This document shows positions 37,230 to 44,807 of a stretch of 64,000 nucleotides of DNA, in pieces. This stretch comes from SG8-41 sp036555615. Its GTDB lineage: Bacteria > Pseudomonadota > Gammaproteobacteria > Burkholderiales > SG8-41. Position 1 is the stretch's first letter, and each line of letters opens with the position of its first letter. The notes below the pieces were generated by a model. That model saw only the letters and a program-made list of their open reading frames with translations. It was not told where the DNA came from and searched no databases. Made by a program: the position numbers and the translations under genes. The DNA is taken from contig DATBKZ010000101.1 of NCBI GenBank assembly GCA_036555615.1, forward strand, positions 90,414 through 154,413, read 5' to 3'.

Positions 37230-38060
37230 TCAGGAGGCAAAGAACGCGAGTGCGCGTGCTTCGATGCTTTGCCGGAGCGGTGCGCTGGGCGGCGACTGCG
37301 GGTCATCGAACGAAGTATGCGGCGTGAAGCGGGCTCGCCCGTCTCGTGCCGAGTCGTAGACCTTGAACACCAGCGCTTCCTCCCGCCGCATTTGCGGAAA
37401 GTAGTACCAGCGGTGCCGGGGGTTGTACTTCAGCCGGTACGTCTGCCCTACCCGGTCGGGATAGCGGCGCTCTGCGAGCAGGAGATCCTCGAAGGCGACG
37501 CTCTTTGCATCGGCAATGGCAAGCGGATTGGACTGGATAGGCCGATTGATCGCGCGCCACACCTGGATGATCGCGAAGCGGCGCTGAAGGAGCGCTTCCG
37601 CCTCGTCGGGCAGAATATCGCGCACACGCTGCGGCCCCGACCACTCTGTATAGTCGTTGTGCGCCGAGAGCACCGGCTCGCGTATGAGCCGCGCCTCCCG
37701 CTCCTGTTCGTCCCCCGAGCGCACCGTATGGTCGAACAACACCACGCGCGCCGCGCCTGAGAGCTCCTGTATCAGCCGTTCGACCTCCGGGTAGTAGACG
37801 GCTTTCAGCTCCCCGGCATCGAAGAAGTCCCGCACCCGGGTCTCGTGCCTGACGAACACGAAACCGTTCTCTTCCAGCGAGAACTCGCCGGCAAGCGCCC
37901 GGCCGTTGAGGATGCGCATGCTCCGCAGCTCATGCGTCCCCGTCCTGCGGCGGCGGATGTTGTTCGGGCCGTAGGTCTCGTTGACGAGCGCTTCACCGGT
38001 ATCGACCGTGTACGGGATCCCGGCGGTCAATTCGTGCGTCGCGCGAGATGTCTCCAGCAT
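37230..38060 (-). CDS. CmcJ/NvfI-family (non-heme Fe(II)/2OG-type) oxygenase
   Basis: A 276-residue enzyme of the CmcJ/NvfI family, seen in cephamycin and fungal natural-product pathways and in many uncharacterised bacterial proteins. Family phrases are HNDYTEWSGPQRV (candidate iron ligands His and Asp), QVWRAINRPIQSNPLAI, HRWYYFPQMRREEALVFKVYDS and TPHTSFDDP (second His). ATG 38060 lies four bases after the peroxiredoxin stop, so the two are co-transcribed. The substrate is not predictable. The longer open frame (to 38270) is a shadow of the peroxiredoxin gene. Confidence 0.82.
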   Translation of the reverse strand: MLETSRATHELTAGIPYTVDTGEALVNETYGPNNIRRRRTGTHELRSMRILNGRALAGEFSLEENGFVFVRHETRVRDFFDAGELKAVYYPEVERLIQELSGAARVVLFDHTVRSGDEQEREARLIREPVLSAHNDYTEWSGPQRVRDILPDEAEALLQRRFAIIQVWRAINRPIQSNPLAIADAKSVAFEDLLLAERRYPDRVGQTYRLKYNPRHRWYYFPQMRREEALVFKVYDSARDGRARFTPHTSFDDPQSPPSAPLRQSIEARALAFFAS

Positions 38061-38064
38061 CCGC

Positions 38065-38523
38065 TCAGAGCTTCCGCAGTTGCTCCAGCATTTCCTTGCT
38101 CTCCGGGATGGTGCCCGGCTCGTAGAGCTTCGCATAGCGCACGATTCCCTTTGCGTCGAGCACGAAGGCCGCGCGCTTGTCCATGCCGCGCTCCTCGTTG
38201 AATACCCCGTAAGCCTTGCCGACCGCTCCGTGCGGCCAGTAGTCCGACAGCATGGGGAACGGCACGCCACCCAGCTTTTCCGCCCACCCTTTTAGGCTGG
38301 GAGCCGGATCGGCGCTGATGCTCAGGATTTCAACATTCATCTTCTTGAATTCTTCGTAGTTCGCACGGAACCCATTGACCTGGTTCGTTCACCCGCCGGT
38401 AAATGCGAATGGCATGAAGGTGACAATTACCGGCCGGCCGCGAAAGCTCGAAAGCGCGACCTTCTGGTCGGTGTGCGACCCGAGTGCAAAATCAGGCGCC
38501 GCGGCGCCCACTTGAATCGTCAT
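38065..38523 (-). CDS. AhpE-like 1-Cys peroxiredoxin selenoprotein (in-frame TGA = Sec45)
   Basis: Reading through one TGA (38391-38389) gives a 152-residue peroxiredoxin. The active-site pattern P-x3-T-x2-C appears as MPFAFTGG-[TGA]-TNQV, so TGA sits at codon 45, exactly the position of the peroxidatic Cys45 of Mycobacterium AhpE (153 residues). The strongly conserved PMLSDYWPHGAVGKAYGVFNE segment and the active-site Arg117 follow. No other Cys is present, so it would be a one-selenocysteine enzyme resolved by an external thiol. The start has AAGGAG upstream. A SECIS-like hairpin follows (listed separately). It should reduce hydrogen peroxide or organic hydroperoxides. It is directly upstream of the CmcJ-like gene. 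A pseudogene is the alternative but unlikely. Confidence 0.87.
38355..38374 (-). promoter_or_regulatory. Candidate bacterial SECIS element for the AhpE-like selenoprotein
   Basis: After the TGA (minus strand), GTTC at +18 to +21 pairs with GAAC at +27 to +30, closing loop CGTGC; a G-T wobble and further G-C/T-G pairs with one bulged A extend it to +15/+34. Loop G is at +23 and U at +24, the same offsets as in the CMD-like gene. A competing hairpin (+3 to +21) exists, so the fold needs testing. Confidence 0.6.
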
Positions 38524-38665
38524 GAGGCATCTCCTTGGACGGTGGATCGGCAAAGCAGCCGCCAAAGAATACCCGTGCCCACCGCTGGCCGCAACCCGCT
38601 CGGGCCCAAGTCGATGTAGGATTGCGGAACGCTATCCCACAACGGCTTCAACACGAGGAGGAAAC

Positions 38666-39628
38666 ATGAGAACGATCGCGCGCAGGGGCTCGGCCGTGCT
38701 GGTGATCGCGGTAGCGGGAATCGCGACGGCCCATGCCCAGTATCCGGCAAAATCGGTACGTTTCATCGTGCCATTCGCGGCTGGCAGCGGATCCGATACG
38801 GTCGCGCGTTTCGTCCAGCCGCAGCTCTCCGCGGAGCTCGGCGAGCAGGTCGTCATCGACAATCGCCCCGGTGCCGCAGGCAACCTCGGCGCCGCGATTG
38901 CCGCACAGGCCCCTGCCGACGGCTACACGACGGTGCTGGGCATCAGCGCCCACTCGATCAGCATGACGCTCTACAGCAAGCCCGGCTACGACCTCGTCAA
39001 GGATTTCACGCCGGTTACGCTGCTTGCCACCGGTTCGTTTACGCTGGCCGCGCATCCTTCGCTGCCGGTGAAATCGGTGAAGGAGTTCGTCAGCTTCGCG
39101 AAAAAGCGCCCGGGCGAAATCAACGTGGCAACGGCGGGCGCAACCATACGGCTCGCAGCCAAGATGCTCGAGAGCATGGCGGGCATCCGGATGACTGAGG
39201 TCAACTACAAGGGCACGCCCCAGGCCGTCACCGCCGTGATCAGCGGCGAGTCATCGGTCGGCTTTCCCGCAACCAGCGCCGTCATCCCGCATGTGCGGGC
39301 AGGAAAACTGCGCGCGCTCGCAGTGACGACACCCAAGCGCTCGTCCATGGCGCCGGAGGTACCGACGATGGCGGAGGCCGGCGTGCCCGGCTACGACGTG
39401 GCGACCTGGTACGGCATTCTGGTCCCGGCTGGCACCCCCCGGGATATCGTTTCACGACTGCACGGCGCCACCGTGAGCGCCATGGCACATCCCACGGTAC
39501 GGGAGCGGTTCAGCAAGACCGACCTCGAGCCCAATACGACCACCCCCGAGCAGTTCGGCGCCTACATTCGCGGCGAGATCGCGAAGTGGGCCAAGGTGAT
39601 CCGGCAATCCGGCTTCAAGATCGAGTAG
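38666..39628 (+). CDS. Bug-type tripartite-tricarboxylate substrate-binding protein
   Basis: A 320-residue periplasmic receptor with signal peptide (VLVIAVAGIATAHA-QYPAKSVRFIVPFAAGSGSD), VVIDNRPGAAGNLGAA and APADGYTTVLGISAHS. The start at ATG 38666 is supported by the AGGAGG ribosome site; the longer open frame from 38522 lacks one. It is divergent from the peroxiredoxin gene with a 142-base intergenic control region and lies 41 bases upstream of aroE, so the two may be co-transcribed. Confidence 0.9.
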   Translation: MRTIARRGSAVLVIAVAGIATAHAQYPAKSVRFIVPFAAGSGSDTVARFVQPQLSAELGEQVVIDNRPGAAGNLGAAIAAQAPADGYTTVLGISAHSISMTLYSKPGYDLVKDFTPVTLLATGSFTLAAHPSLPVKSVKEFVSFAKKRPGEINVATAGATIRLAAKMLESMAGIRMTEVNYKGTPQAVTAVISGESSVGFPATSAVIPHVRAGKLRALAVTTPKRSSMAPEVPTMAEAGVPGYDVATWYGILVPAGTPRDIVSRLHGATVSAMAHPTVRERFSKTDLEPNTTTPEQFGAYIRGEIAKWAKVIRQSGFKIE

Positions 39629-39669
39629 TGGCAGCGTCGGGACTCGCTACGCCGGGGTCCTGACACGAC

Positions 39670-40515
39670 ATGGCGCTCTCCGACCGTTTCCTTCTCGCCG
39701 GCGTCATGGGCTGGCCCGTGATGCACTCGCGCTCGCCGCTGCTGCACAACTTCTGGTTCAAGCAGCACGGTCTGGCCGGCGCCTACGTGCCGCTCGCCAT
39801 CGAGCCACAGGGGCTCGCCGCGGCGCTGCGCGCGCTGCACCCGCTGGGGTTTGCCGGCGTGAATCTCACGATCCCCCACAAGCAGCACGCCATGACCCTT
39901 GTCGATGAGGTCGACACCGTGGCGGTGCGCATCGGTGCGATCAGCTGCGTGGTCGTGCGGCCGGACGGCACGCTCCTCGGCAGCAACAATGACTGCTACG
40001 GCTTCATCCACAACCTCAAGCAGGAGCAGGCCGGCTGGCGAGCGGGTGCCGGACCGATCGTGGTCCTCGGCGCCGGCGGCGGCGCGCGGGCGGTGTGCTA
40101 CGGGCTGCTGCAGGAGGGCGCAAAGGAGATCCGGCTCGCCAACCGCACGCTCGCCCGCGCCAAGGGCATCGCCGCGGAGTACGGTGATGCAATCGAGCCG
40201 CTACCGTGGGAGAAGCGCCACGACGCCCTCGAAGGCGCGGCGATGGTCGTGAACGCGACCAGCCAAGGCATGTCCGGCCAGCCCGCGCTCGACATTCGCC
40301 TCGACAAGCTGCCGAAGAGCGCGCTGGTTGCCGACATTATCTACGTCCCGCTCGAGACGCCGTTTCTCGCCGCCGCCCGCATGCGCGGCAACCGCACCGT
40401 CAATGGTCTGGGCATGCTGCTTCACCAGGGCCGGCCGGCGTGGAAGGCGTGGTTCGGCATCGATACCCAGGTGACCTCAGAGTTGCGCGCGCTCCTCGAG
40501 CAATCCCTACGATAA
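39670..40515 (+). CDS. aroE: Shikimate dehydrogenase family protein
   Basis: A 281-residue NADPH/NAD-dependent shikimate/quinate dehydrogenase. The shikimate-binding SRSPLLHN, catalytic Lys in NLTIPHKQ, catalytic Asp in SNNDCYGF and nucleotide motif VLGAGGGARAV are all present, with the NRTLARAK cofactor segment typical of NADP binding. Position behind a Bug receptor and not in an aromatic biosynthesis cluster suggests that it could instead be a catabolic shikimate/quinate dehydrogenase paralogue. The gene symbol denotes the family. Confidence 0.85.
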   Translation: MALSDRFLLAGVMGWPVMHSRSPLLHNFWFKQHGLAGAYVPLAIEPQGLAAALRALHPLGFAGVNLTIPHKQHAMTLVDEVDTVAVRIGAISCVVVRPDGTLLGSNNDCYGFIHNLKQEQAGWRAGAGPIVVLGAGGGARAVCYGLLQEGAKEIRLANRTLARAKGIAAEYGDAIEPLPWEKRHDALEGAAMVVNATSQGMSGQPALDIRLDKLPKSALVADIIYVPLETPFLAAARMRGNRTVNGLGMLLHQGRPAWKAWFGIDTQVTSELRALLEQSLR

Positions 40516-40537
40516 GCAACAAGCGGACGCGGGGTGC

Positions 40538-40924
40538 TCAGAAATCTCGGCCTTCGGACTCTTCCGCCGCATCCCACACATCGTGCGGGACGGGAAATAC
40601 CTTGGTCTGATAATAGTCCTTGAGCGCGGTCAATTCATTGAGAATGCCGATCGTAAAGCCTTTCCGATGTGTCCGCGCATCGGTGAGCAACTGCTCGAGA
40701 TAGCGGTTCATCCGCCGCGGCGCATTCCACAAGCTCGCCATGCGATTGACGATCCTCGGAAACTTCTCTGCAAGCTCCTTGGGCCGCAGGGACTCCTCGA
40801 GGGACGCGAGGAGCGCCTGCCCCGCAGCGTCCAACTCGAGACCAGAAGTGTCCGGCACGCTGTGAAACCTGTTTTGATCCGGCCTTCCCGGCGGCGGGTT
40901 GCCGCCAGACTTCGTAGCCATCAA
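40538..40924 (-). CDS. Hypothetical protein, 128 residues
   Basis: A soluble protein with a disordered, Pro/Gly-rich N-terminus (~30 residues) and a helical core (SLEESLRPKELAEKFPRIVNRMASLWNAPRRMNRYLEQLL, here noted only by its pattern, residues ~40-80) followed by FTIGILNELTALKDYY. I do not recognise the family with certainty. The gene lies directly after the convergent aroE and next to the aldolase gene. Confidence 0.6.
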   Translation of the reverse strand: MMATKSGGNPPPGRPDQNRFHSVPDTSGLELDAAGQALLASLEESLRPKELAEKFPRIVNRMASLWNAPRRMNRYLEQLLTDARTHRKGFTIGILNELTALKDYYQTKVFPVPHDVWDAAEESEGRDF

Positions 40925-40951
40925 AGCATCTCCGGCGCCTGCGACCGGCGC

Positions 40952-41659
40952 TCACCCGAGCTTCGCCCGAAAATGATCCCACGTGCGCTTGAAAAGGCTC
41001 TGCGTCCAGAGCTTCTCGCGGCAAGCCGCGACCTCCTCCGCGCTAAACGCATAGGGCTTGCCGATCTGCAGCGCCATGTACTGGCGATACGCGTTCTCTT
41101 CGAGGTAATTGGCCAGCACGAACGCTTCGACGATGTCCTTGCCTACCGTCACGGCGCCGTGCGACTTCATCATCGCCGCCGGCCGGTCGCCGAGCGTGGC
41201 GGCCAGCCGGTCGGCCATCGCGCGGTTGTTAATCGAGTTCGGCGAGTCGAGCACCGGCATCGGATAGACCAGCGAGCCCTGGGCATAGACCGGGAGGTAA
41301 GCGTGACCGGTCATGGTGAGGAACGTGGACCACTTGGGGTGCGCGTGCACCACCGCGTTCACGTCCTTCCGCGCGCGGTAGACGCCGGCATGCAGATGGA
41401 ACTCGAGCGGCGGCTTCCCGTTGCCCTCGATGACATTTCCTTCCATGTCGATCGTGCAGATGTCGCCCACCTTGAGCTGGCTCCTCTGGCACGAGCCGAT
41501 GTTGATCAGCACGCGGTCCGCGCCCAGGCGGATGCTGGCGTGACCGTTGTAATCGATGATGTCTGATTGCTCGAGCATCCGGATACAGTCGACGAGCTGC
41601 TGCTTCAACTCGGTCACTGATCGGGCGTCTTCTCGCTGCTTCAACACGATGTCAGCCAT
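40952..41659 (-). CDS. Class II aldolase/adducin family protein (copy 1)
   Basis: A 235-residue metal-dependent aldolase/epimerase-fold protein. The zinc ligands expected for the family appear as HLHAG (near the centre) and VHAHPKWS, with a late His in MKSHGAVTVG and Glu in AFVLANYLEENA. ATG 41659 is preferred to longer frames that overlap the neighbouring gene. It belongs to a minus-strand cluster with a second aldolase and a dihydroxyphthalate-decarboxylase-like gene. Reaction not resolved; such proteins cleave or decarboxylate sugar phosphates or hydroxylated aromatics. Confidence 0.85.
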   Translation of the reverse strand: MADIVLKQREDARSVTELKQQLVDCIRMLEQSDIIDYNGHASIRLGADRVLINIGSCQRSQLKVGDICTIDMEGNVIEGNGKPPLEFHLHAGVYRARKDVNAVVHAHPKWSTFLTMTGHAYLPVYAQGSLVYPMPVLDSPNSINNRAMADRLAATLGDRPAAMMKSHGAVTVGKDIVEAFVLANYLEENAYRQYMALQIGKPYAFSAEEVAACREKLWTQSLFKRTWDHFRAKLG

Positions 41660-41673
41660 AGGTGCCCCCACTG

Positions 41674-42501
41674 TCACCAGTTTACCTGCGCGCGCACCTG
41701 GGCGCGCCACAGGTCCCACGCGCGCATGCCCGCGGTCCGGTTCGGCACGTCCGCAAGACGCCCTTCCTCCTCATTGAGCACAGCGATCGGGCCGTTTTCG
41801 CCGAGCGCGGCGGTCCAGTGCTGAATGCGGGCATTGACCTCGGTATAGACCGCACGGAATACCGCGGTCTGCAGCGTCGGCCCGCATGCGACGCTGCCGT
41901 GCGCGCGCATGAGCGCGATGTCGCGCTTGCCCATGACCTTTGCCAGGGCTACCCCCTTCGACCGGTCGCTCACCAGCATGTCCGTGTCACCGAACTTCTC
42001 GCGGATGTCGAATACCGGCACTCCCGCTGCGATGAAGGCCGCGTTGTGGAACATCGCCCGCATTGGCACGGGAACGAGGCCAAAGGGGATGACGGAAGGC
42101 GAATGGCTGTGCACGACGGACGTGATGTCCGGGCGCGCCTTGTAGATCTCGCCGTGAATGAAGCGCTCGAGGAAGCTCCCGCGCCCATTGGCATTGCAGG
42201 GGTTGCTGTCGACGTCGTATTCGATGATATCGCCGGGCGTCACCAGCGCCGGCGCAATCGAGCGCGCCATCAGATAGCGGTCGGGCGCAGAGGGATGGCG
42301 CATCGAGACGTGCCCGAAGCCGTCAACGACCCCTTGCGCGGCGAGGATGCGGCTGGCGGCGGCCAGGTCCCGGAGCAGCTCAACGGCCACCGGCCCGCCC
42401 GATGCGGGCACCTGCGACGCCCCGGATGGATGAGGGCTGAGGGATGCGGGATGAGGAGCTGCGGTCACCTGGGTCCCTTTCGCGTCATAGTCAGATGACA
42501 A
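41674..42501 (-). CDS. Class II aldolase/adducin family protein (copy 2)
   Basis: A 275-residue class II aldolase-like protein with a disordered, Pro/Ser-rich first ~35 residues. Core motifs are GFGHVSMRHP, FIHGEIYKARPD, VVHSHSPSVI (metal-ligand histidines) and MRAHGSVACGPT. It overlaps the dihydroxyphthalate-decarboxylase-like gene by 11 bases and is followed by copy 1 after a 14-base gap. Family members include hydroxyphthalate-type decarboxylases and sugar-phosphate aldolases, which fits the neighbourhood. Confidence 0.85.
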   Translation of the reverse strand: MSSDYDAKGTQVTAAPHPASLSPHPSGASQVPASGGPVAVELLRDLAAASRILAAQGVVDGFGHVSMRHPSAPDRYLMARSIAPALVTPGDIIEYDVDSNPCNANGRGSFLERFIHGEIYKARPDITSVVHSHSPSVIPFGLVPVPMRAMFHNAAFIAAGVPVFDIREKFGDTDMLVSDRSKGVALAKVMGKRDIALMRAHGSVACGPTLQTAVFRAVYTEVNARIQHWTAALGENGPIAVLNEEEGRLADVPNRTAGMRAWDLWRAQVRAQVNW

Positions 42502-43480
42502 CCTTGGTCATCATGCCCCTCGGGAAGATCTCCTCAGGCTTGAAGTGCCGATGAGCGATGCCCTGCTGCCAAGTATAGAGCGCCATCTGCTCCCACGTCG
42601 GGCGGTTCTCCTCGATGCCGTAGGGGAACGGGTCCCCCCCGAACATGTCGCGCATGGTGCGCGCGTAGGTCGGCAACCAAGCCAAGGGGTAACGCGACAC
42701 GGCCGGATCGAGCAGGCGCTCGATGCTGCGGCGCTTCGATTCGAGAAAGGCATTGTAGAGATTGCGCGCGACCCAGGGGTGCTCGTCCAGGATCCCCTTC
42801 CTCATCGCGATGATGTGCATGATCGGCCACACCTTGGTGCGCTCGTAATACTCCTCCTCCATCTCGTGGTAGTTCGGAAACAGGCGCGCGACGTCGGGAT
42901 GGCCCTCCACGAAACACCGCGGCGGCCGGGCGATGATCGCGCAGTCGATTTCGCCCGCGGCCAGCATCTCGGAGAGCGACTTCTCGGCAACGCGTGTGAG
43001 CTTCACCCCTTTGGGCAGGCTCAATTCCACTTTTTCCTCGCGGCCGGGCGCGTTCGTGCCCGCCTGGTACCAGTGCACGTCAGCCAGCTTCACGCCCATG
43101 TCGTTGTGCATCCAGCCGCGCATGTAGACCGCGGCCGAATGCGCCCATTCAGGGGAGCCGACCTTCTTGCCGGCCAGGTCCTTCACGGTCCTGATATTGC
43201 TCTTCCGGTTCACGTAGAACGAGCTGAAGCGGAACAGCCGCGAGCACACCACGGGCAGCCCGATGATGTCGCTGTCCTCGCGCGTCACCTGGGCCGCGAA
43301 TTTCGCGAACGAGAGCTCCGAGACATCGAACTCGCGGTTAGCCGTGAAGCGGGCGAAGCACTCGTGATGGCCGAGAGTGAGCCAGTTGTGCTCGATGCCC
43401 TCGGCCTTCACGAATCCGAACCGGAAATCGCGGAAATGATCGTAATCCGTGGACGCGATGGAAAGCTTCAGCTCCGCCAT
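42491..43480 (-). CDS. 4,5-dihydroxyphthalate-decarboxylase-like / substrate-binding-fold protein
   Basis: A 329-residue protein with the fold of periplasmic-binding-protein-like enzymes. LTLGHHECFARFTANREFDVSELSFAKF and the LPVVCSRLFRFSSFYVN segment match the annotated 4,5-dihydroxyphthalate decarboxylase (Pht5) family. It has no signal peptide, so a cytosolic enzyme or sensor is likelier than a receptor. The annotation of this family as decarboxylase rests on few members, so the reaction is uncertain. Next to two class II aldolases, which suggests a degradation route for a hydroxylated aromatic acid. Confidence 0.75.
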   Translation of the reverse strand: MAELKLSIASTDYDHFRDFRFGFVKAEGIEHNWLTLGHHECFARFTANREFDVSELSFAKFAAQVTREDSDIIGLPVVCSRLFRFSSFYVNRKSNIRTVKDLAGKKVGSPEWAHSAAVYMRGWMHNDMGVKLADVHWYQAGTNAPGREEKVELSLPKGVKLTRVAEKSLSEMLAAGEIDCAIIARPPRCFVEGHPDVARLFPNYHEMEEEYYERTKVWPIMHIIAMRKGILDEHPWVARNLYNAFLESKRRSIERLLDPAVSRYPLAWLPTYARTMRDMFGGDPFPYGIEENRPTWEQMALYTWQQGIAHRHFKPEEIFPRGMMTKVVI

Positions 43481-43541
43481 GTGGTTCTGCCCTGGATGTT
43501 TGCCTGACGGATCTGGATATTGTCTCCGTCGCGAGCTTTCC

Positions 43542-44447
43542 TTAACCCTTCAGGTGCATCTTGAAAAACCCGAGCGTACGCTCCCACGCCAGCTTCGCAG
43601 CCGCTTCGTCATAGCGAGGCGTGGTGTCGTTGTGAAAACCGTGCTGGGTGCCCGGGTACATGTGCATGTCATATTTCACGCCGCTGGCCTTGAGTGCGCG
43701 CTCGAAGGGCTTCCACCCGGCGTTGATGCGGTCGTCGTGCTCCGCGTAATGGATGAGAAGCGGCGCCTTGATCTTTGCGACGTCTTCCGGTTTCGGCTGG
43801 CTCCCGTAGAACGGCACCGCCGCGGCAAGGTCCGGCAGGCGCACGGCCAGCATGTTGACGATGCCGCCGCCGAAGCAGAAACCCACGGCACCGATCTTCC
43901 CCGAGCATTCGGGGCGGGACTTGAGAAACCCGGCGGCAGCAAATAGGTCCTCGCCGCGTTTCTTGGAGTCGAGCTTGGCGAATATTGCCCGGGCCTTGTC
44001 CTCATCGCCGGGGTAACCTCCGACCGGTGTAAGCGCGTCCGGGGCGAACGCCACGTAGCCTTCCACCGCCAGGCGCCGCGCGACATCTTCGATGTAGGGA
44101 TTCAGGCCGCGGTTCTCGTGTATCACCAGCACGCCCGGGAGCTTGCCGGCGGCTTTCGCGGGACGCGCGAAATAGCCGCGCATGGTCCCCGATCCCTGTG
44201 GTGACGGATAGGTTAGATATTCGGCCCTGATCCGCGCATCGTTCATTGCGACCTGCTGCGCCCATGCGAAATTGGGGCTCAGGCTTTCCAGCATCGCCGC
44301 CGCCGTGAAACCGCCTACCGCATACTTCGCGGCGCGATCCAGGAAGTCACGGCGGGTCAATGACCCGTGCACGTAACCATCAAACAGATCAAGGACTTCC
44401 TGTGGATAATCGCTCGCCTTTCTGCGCTCCATGAAGATGGCTCCCAA
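43542..44447 (-). CDS. Dienelactone hydrolase family protein with Tat-type signal
   Basis: A 301-residue alpha/beta hydrolase. The N-terminus has a twin-arginine-like signal (SLTRRDFLDRAAKYAVGG) leading to FAWA-QQ, so it is probably exported to the periplasm. The nucleophile Cys is in GFCFGGG, and the Asp and His of the triad fit EHDDRINAG and GTQHGFHND, as in carboxymethylenebutenolidase. The alternative start MERRK (ATG 44432) is possible. It stands upstream of the dihydroxyphthalate-decarboxylase-like gene. Confidence 0.87.
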   Translation of the reverse strand: MGAIFMERRKASDYPQEVLDLFDGYVHGSLTRRDFLDRAAKYAVGGFTAAAMLESLSPNFAWAQQVAMNDARIRAEYLTYPSPQGSGTMRGYFARPAKAAGKLPGVLVIHENRGLNPYIEDVARRLAVEGYVAFAPDALTPVGGYPGDEDKARAIFAKLDSKKRGEDLFAAAGFLKSRPECSGKIGAVGFCFGGGIVNMLAVRLPDLAAAVPFYGSQPKPEDVAKIKAPLLIHYAEHDDRINAGWKPFERALKASGVKYDMHMYPGTQHGFHNDTTPRYDEAAAKLAWERTLGFFKMHLKG

Positions 44448-44807
44448 GGTCAGTTAATCGGGGGCAGCCAGTCTAAACGAAAAGGAGAGAAAGGGGCAGA
44501 CCTCTGCGTCGATGAGCGCTGTGCTGGCTTCACGCTGCAGACTCAGCGGCAATCCTTGTGCCCCACGCTTTCGGTACTTGCCCGAATTGCCGTGGATGGG
44601 GCGTCGTTGCACGATATACATGGCGAGCAACGCGTCGATCGCAATCACTTGTCGCCGCCTAGCGACATCGCTTGGATTTCGGCTCCGGGTCGTGACGCAA
44701 TTCCCTGTGGCCCCGCGGCGAAAACTTGATAATCCCCACATGCCGGCGCCTCCGGGGGAAACGAAGGCGACGACACGGGTAGATGCGCGTCAGGTAATGC
44801 GCCGCCC
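44448..44807. other. Intergenic region without recognisable gene
   Basis: Open frames exist on both strands here, but none has a recognisable motif, a convincing ribosome site or family-like composition. I also see no tRNA, terminator or repeat. Confidence 0.5.

Noticed and set aside
37138..37359. 73-codon plus-strand open frame between the coiled-coil gene and the CmcJ-like gene
   Set aside because: It overlaps the 3' end of the CmcJ-like gene and shows no family-like sequence or ribosome site.
38368..38386. GAACC/GGTTC hairpin (loop containing GGTC) as the SECIS of the peroxiredoxin
   Set aside because: The loop would begin only nine bases after the TGA, shorter than known bacterial SECIS spacing, so I preferred the alternative stem; kept as a separate finding.
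38065..38523. Reading the peroxiredoxin as a truncated gene starting at an internal Met
   Set aside because: The upstream half is in frame, has a ribosome site and carries the conserved active-site sequence up to the TGA, so the full-length Sec reading is better.
44367..44729. 120-codon plus-strand open frame over the hydrolase start
   Set aside because: It overlaps the 5' end of the dienelactone hydrolase antisense and has no recognisable features.
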